Assembly (NCBI GenBank): GCA_024721245.1
Contig: CM045562.1
Location: forward strand, 22,074,017-22,138,016
DNA from: Mitragyna speciosa
Lineage: Eukaryota > Streptophyta > Magnoliopsida > Gentianales > Rubiaceae
Length of the DNA: 64,000 nt
Direction: 5' to 3'
Shown: positions 61,739 to 64,000 of the stretch, one piece after another
How positions within the stretch are numbered: the stretch's first letter is position 1
Layout of the letters: every line of letters begins with the position of its first letter
Notes under the pieces: generated by a model
What the model was told of the DNA's origin: nothing
The model's database searches: none
What the model saw: only the letters and a program-made list of their open reading frames with translations
Position numbers and translations under genes: made by a program

Positions 61739-62056
61739 TGTTATGCTTTGAGCTGGTAGCTCGTGGAATCGAACAGAATTAAAAGGAAATAAGGGTTGAG
61801 GTGAAGAATTACAGCAAGAAGAACTAAGAACTGAGAGATAAGAGGAAGAGATTTTGGAGAAATGTGAAAGAAAAGAAAGAGAATATTATTGAGAGAGAAT
61901 GAAATTACAACCAACATAATCCCTATCCTTTTCTATTTCTTCACATTTATAGTTCCATTTCCCTCTTGCATTTCTTTCCTACTGCCTGTTATAACTACTT
62001 CTTAACCGACTATAACTAACTTCTGCTCTTTTGTCTTTTATGCCTTCTTCTTGACA
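61739..62056 (-). repeat. 5' LTR of the gypsy element
   Basis: 318 bp, TG…CA ends. It would hold the promoter of the element on the minus strand. Confidence 0.95.
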
Positions 62057-62061
62057 CCGTG

Positions 62062-63414
62062 TGCTTTATATCATGGGACCCACAATCGTCAAAATAGTTG
62101 TTAGCTTATCTTTTTCAAATTCCAAAATTTGAAGCTAGCCCTTTTTCTCTTTTACTGTGTGATAAACGAGTGTTTTGTTATAAAATTACAGTAATAATTT
62201 GACAAATGTTGTGCAATTATTAATATGAACTTAACTGGCAGAGGCAGGGCAAGGGATTTGATTTCTCTTGTTTTGGACGCGTCCATGCCCATTGATATAT
62301 CCATACGGGGCGCGCCATCAACCTTTGACTAGGCTTGAGGACGGTTGGCCAGACATCTTGTGTTCTTCAGAATTAGTCCAACGTTGCAGTCCTCGCTATG
62401 GTCCGATGTCAGCTTCACCACATAAAAACCACATGCTTCTTGAGTATCTTTGGAATCTGTGGGTTTGTCTTTTCTTTTTTTTTTTTCCCATTTATTTGGC
62501 CTTGTTCCACGTGATTTCTTTATTCACATTTACTTCTGGTCAGAGGCCCATGGATTTTTCACACTAAACTAAATACTGCCCCACCGACTCACCATAAAGG
62601 CACGGATCATCGATGGAGCTCGTAGATTGTTTTTCTAACAATTTAATGCTGTGTTATCTTAATGCGTGCCAGTAATGCAGCTTAGTTTTAGCTACTGAAA
62701 AGATAATTCAGTCAATTTGTGGGTTCCATCACAATAAAGACCGTGTAATGTGGCTCAATAAATCATAGATTCATTGAAAAAACAAGAAGAAATGTACTGT
62801 CAAAAAATGGAAAAGCCATATGGTTTGCCCTCCAACAAACAGAAGATGGCTATGGTTTCTGTAAGAATTTTCCGTCCATCAACCGTCCAACCATTTGAGC
62901 TCTAGCAGATTGGATCTATCACTCACTTCACATACCTCAGTAACTTTTGTAATCTACAAATTGGGTAGAATATTTATTTAAAATTGTCATGGGATGAATA
63001 CTGTCTTTGTCCTTCTGTCTTCAAAATTCTAGGAAACTTTCGAAGCACATGTTGGAAAAATACAAAAGAACAGTTGATGCTTGTTAACGAGCCCAACGCG
63101 TTACTTAACCTGTCCATATTGGCAATTTGGCATCGTGAAGCACAACTTGCTGGAATGCCGAAGAGGCATTTTTTGTTTTTTGTTTTGTTTCCTTTTCTTT
63201 TGAAGACTTTGTGATTCCCTAGTCTTTAATAAAAAAATAATAATGCGTCAAGAAATTCCGTTGTTATATTTTCTATGCAGTAAAAAACCATTGTTAGGTA
63301 CGTCAAACCATCCTAAGCATATCAGAATTCGTCATATCCAATTAAGATACCAAAAATTGTTTGTAGACTAAGTCAAATTAATGAGACACAAAAATAAAAT
63401 AAAAATAAAAAAAC

Positions 63415-63452
<38 letters not shown>

Positions 63453-64000
63453 GCACAAAGAAGTTGACTTCTTCTCTGATCCTTTGGCACCCCAAAGCTT
63501 ATGTCAGATCAAATGTGACATTCCTTAAATTGTTTTCAAGATTTTAAATCAAAGGGACTAAGATATTATCTCAAGTATTTGATTTTTTTTTTTTTTTGAG
63601 TTAGTTGAGATTTGGAAGTTACTTGCCTAATATGAAAGTGCAGTCAACTTTTAATAGGGTAAACCCGGTATATAAATGCATTGTTTCTCATATTTGCATG
63701 ACAGTGTTTCTACTTTCGTCTTTGAGCAGCTCGTACAGCCGCTGTTAAAGCACATCCCATTTCCATTGCAGGCCTCGTGTGTCCAATACCTTTTCACATT
63801 GGCCACATGAGAATTTTTTTTGTTAATGCCCAATGGCCTCCGGAATTTACGCAACCAAAAAAGATAGGGAAAAAAGAAGGAGAGGGGGTAATAAGTAATT
63901 CATTAGTTTCTGTCAGACTGTCATTGGTTGTCAATTTCTAGTGCTTGACTTTCCAAGCTTTAATATATAGTTCTCCAACAAACAAGTTTTTTTTTTATTT
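62062..64000. other. Right-end intergenic DNA, no gene seen
   Basis: Not part of the tandem array. Short open frames (62268-62567, 62984-63214 and 63651-63854 minus) look like chance frames or unrecognised fragments. The last has six cysteines but no family I know. Confidence 0.45.
63419..63450. repeat. (AG)n microsatellite
   Basis: About 15 AG units. Confidence 0.95.

Larger units (their letters stand above)
56842..62056 (-). mobile_element. Ty3/gypsy retrotransposon, chromovirus type, 5.2 kb
   Basis: Bounded by two 318-bp LTRs beginning TGTT and ending GACA, and by the 5-bp target duplication CCGTG (56837-56841 and 62057-62061). The coding order on the minus strand is gag, protease, reverse transcriptase, RNase H, integrase, chromodomain, which defines a chromovirus-type gypsy element. 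The short size and short LTRs would suit the Reina group, but I cannot settle that by eye. The LTRs differ at two positions by eye, so insertion is recent, yet the coding part is broken several times. Confidence 0.95.

Overview
This is nuclear DNA of a flowering plant. It is AT-rich, its genes contain introns, and it carries plant-type LINE, Ty3/gypsy, hAT-like and Mutator-like elements. The host genes are R2R3-MYB factors of the anthocyanin-activating class (subgroup 6, the PAP1/AN2/MYB113 type). Their ANDV motif in R3 is typical of eudicots. I cannot name the species.

The main structure is a tandem array of four units (A-D), each about 12 kb before later insertions. Each unit holds one minus-strand, three-exon MYB gene, its upstream region, an old 5'-truncated LINE fragment and, at its right edge, the 3' end of a neighbouring C2-domain gene of the CAR (C2-domain ABA-related) type. 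MYB-A (1021-3097) has a frameshift in exon 3 and loses its acidic C-terminus. MYB-B (15527-17694; 259 aa) and MYB-C (27048-29509; 261 aa) look intact. MYB-D (39373-47444) is a pseudogene: exon 2 has a 5-bp deletion and intron 2 contains a 5.8-kb LINE with a 15-bp target duplication. All four copies splice intron 2 with a GC donor instead of GT.

The complete CAR-like gene (53998-55842; 165 aa) survives only at the right end of the array. Units B and C end with its last exon, whole or partial, and then switch to the left end of the next unit at the same point, which corresponds to intron 2 of the CAR gene. This fixes the duplication breakpoint at about 54653. Unit A carries no CAR sequence. Two transposon insertions are shared by B, C and D while A keeps the empty site, so A split off first. 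C and D are the most similar pair.

Right of the CAR gene lies a Ty3/gypsy chromovirus-type retrotransposon (56842-62056) with a 5-bp target duplication and two 318-bp LTRs that differ at only two positions by eye. Its coding region is broken several times and a catalytic aspartate of the reverse transcriptase is replaced. The last 2 kb (62062-64000) shows no gene I can support.

The MYB proteins would be expected to act with bHLH and WD40 partners on anthocyanin genes. The CAR protein belongs to a family that brings ABA receptors to membranes. The array reads as a young, changing anthocyanin-regulator cluster in which copies are being lost or truncated while transposons reshape their introns and flanks.
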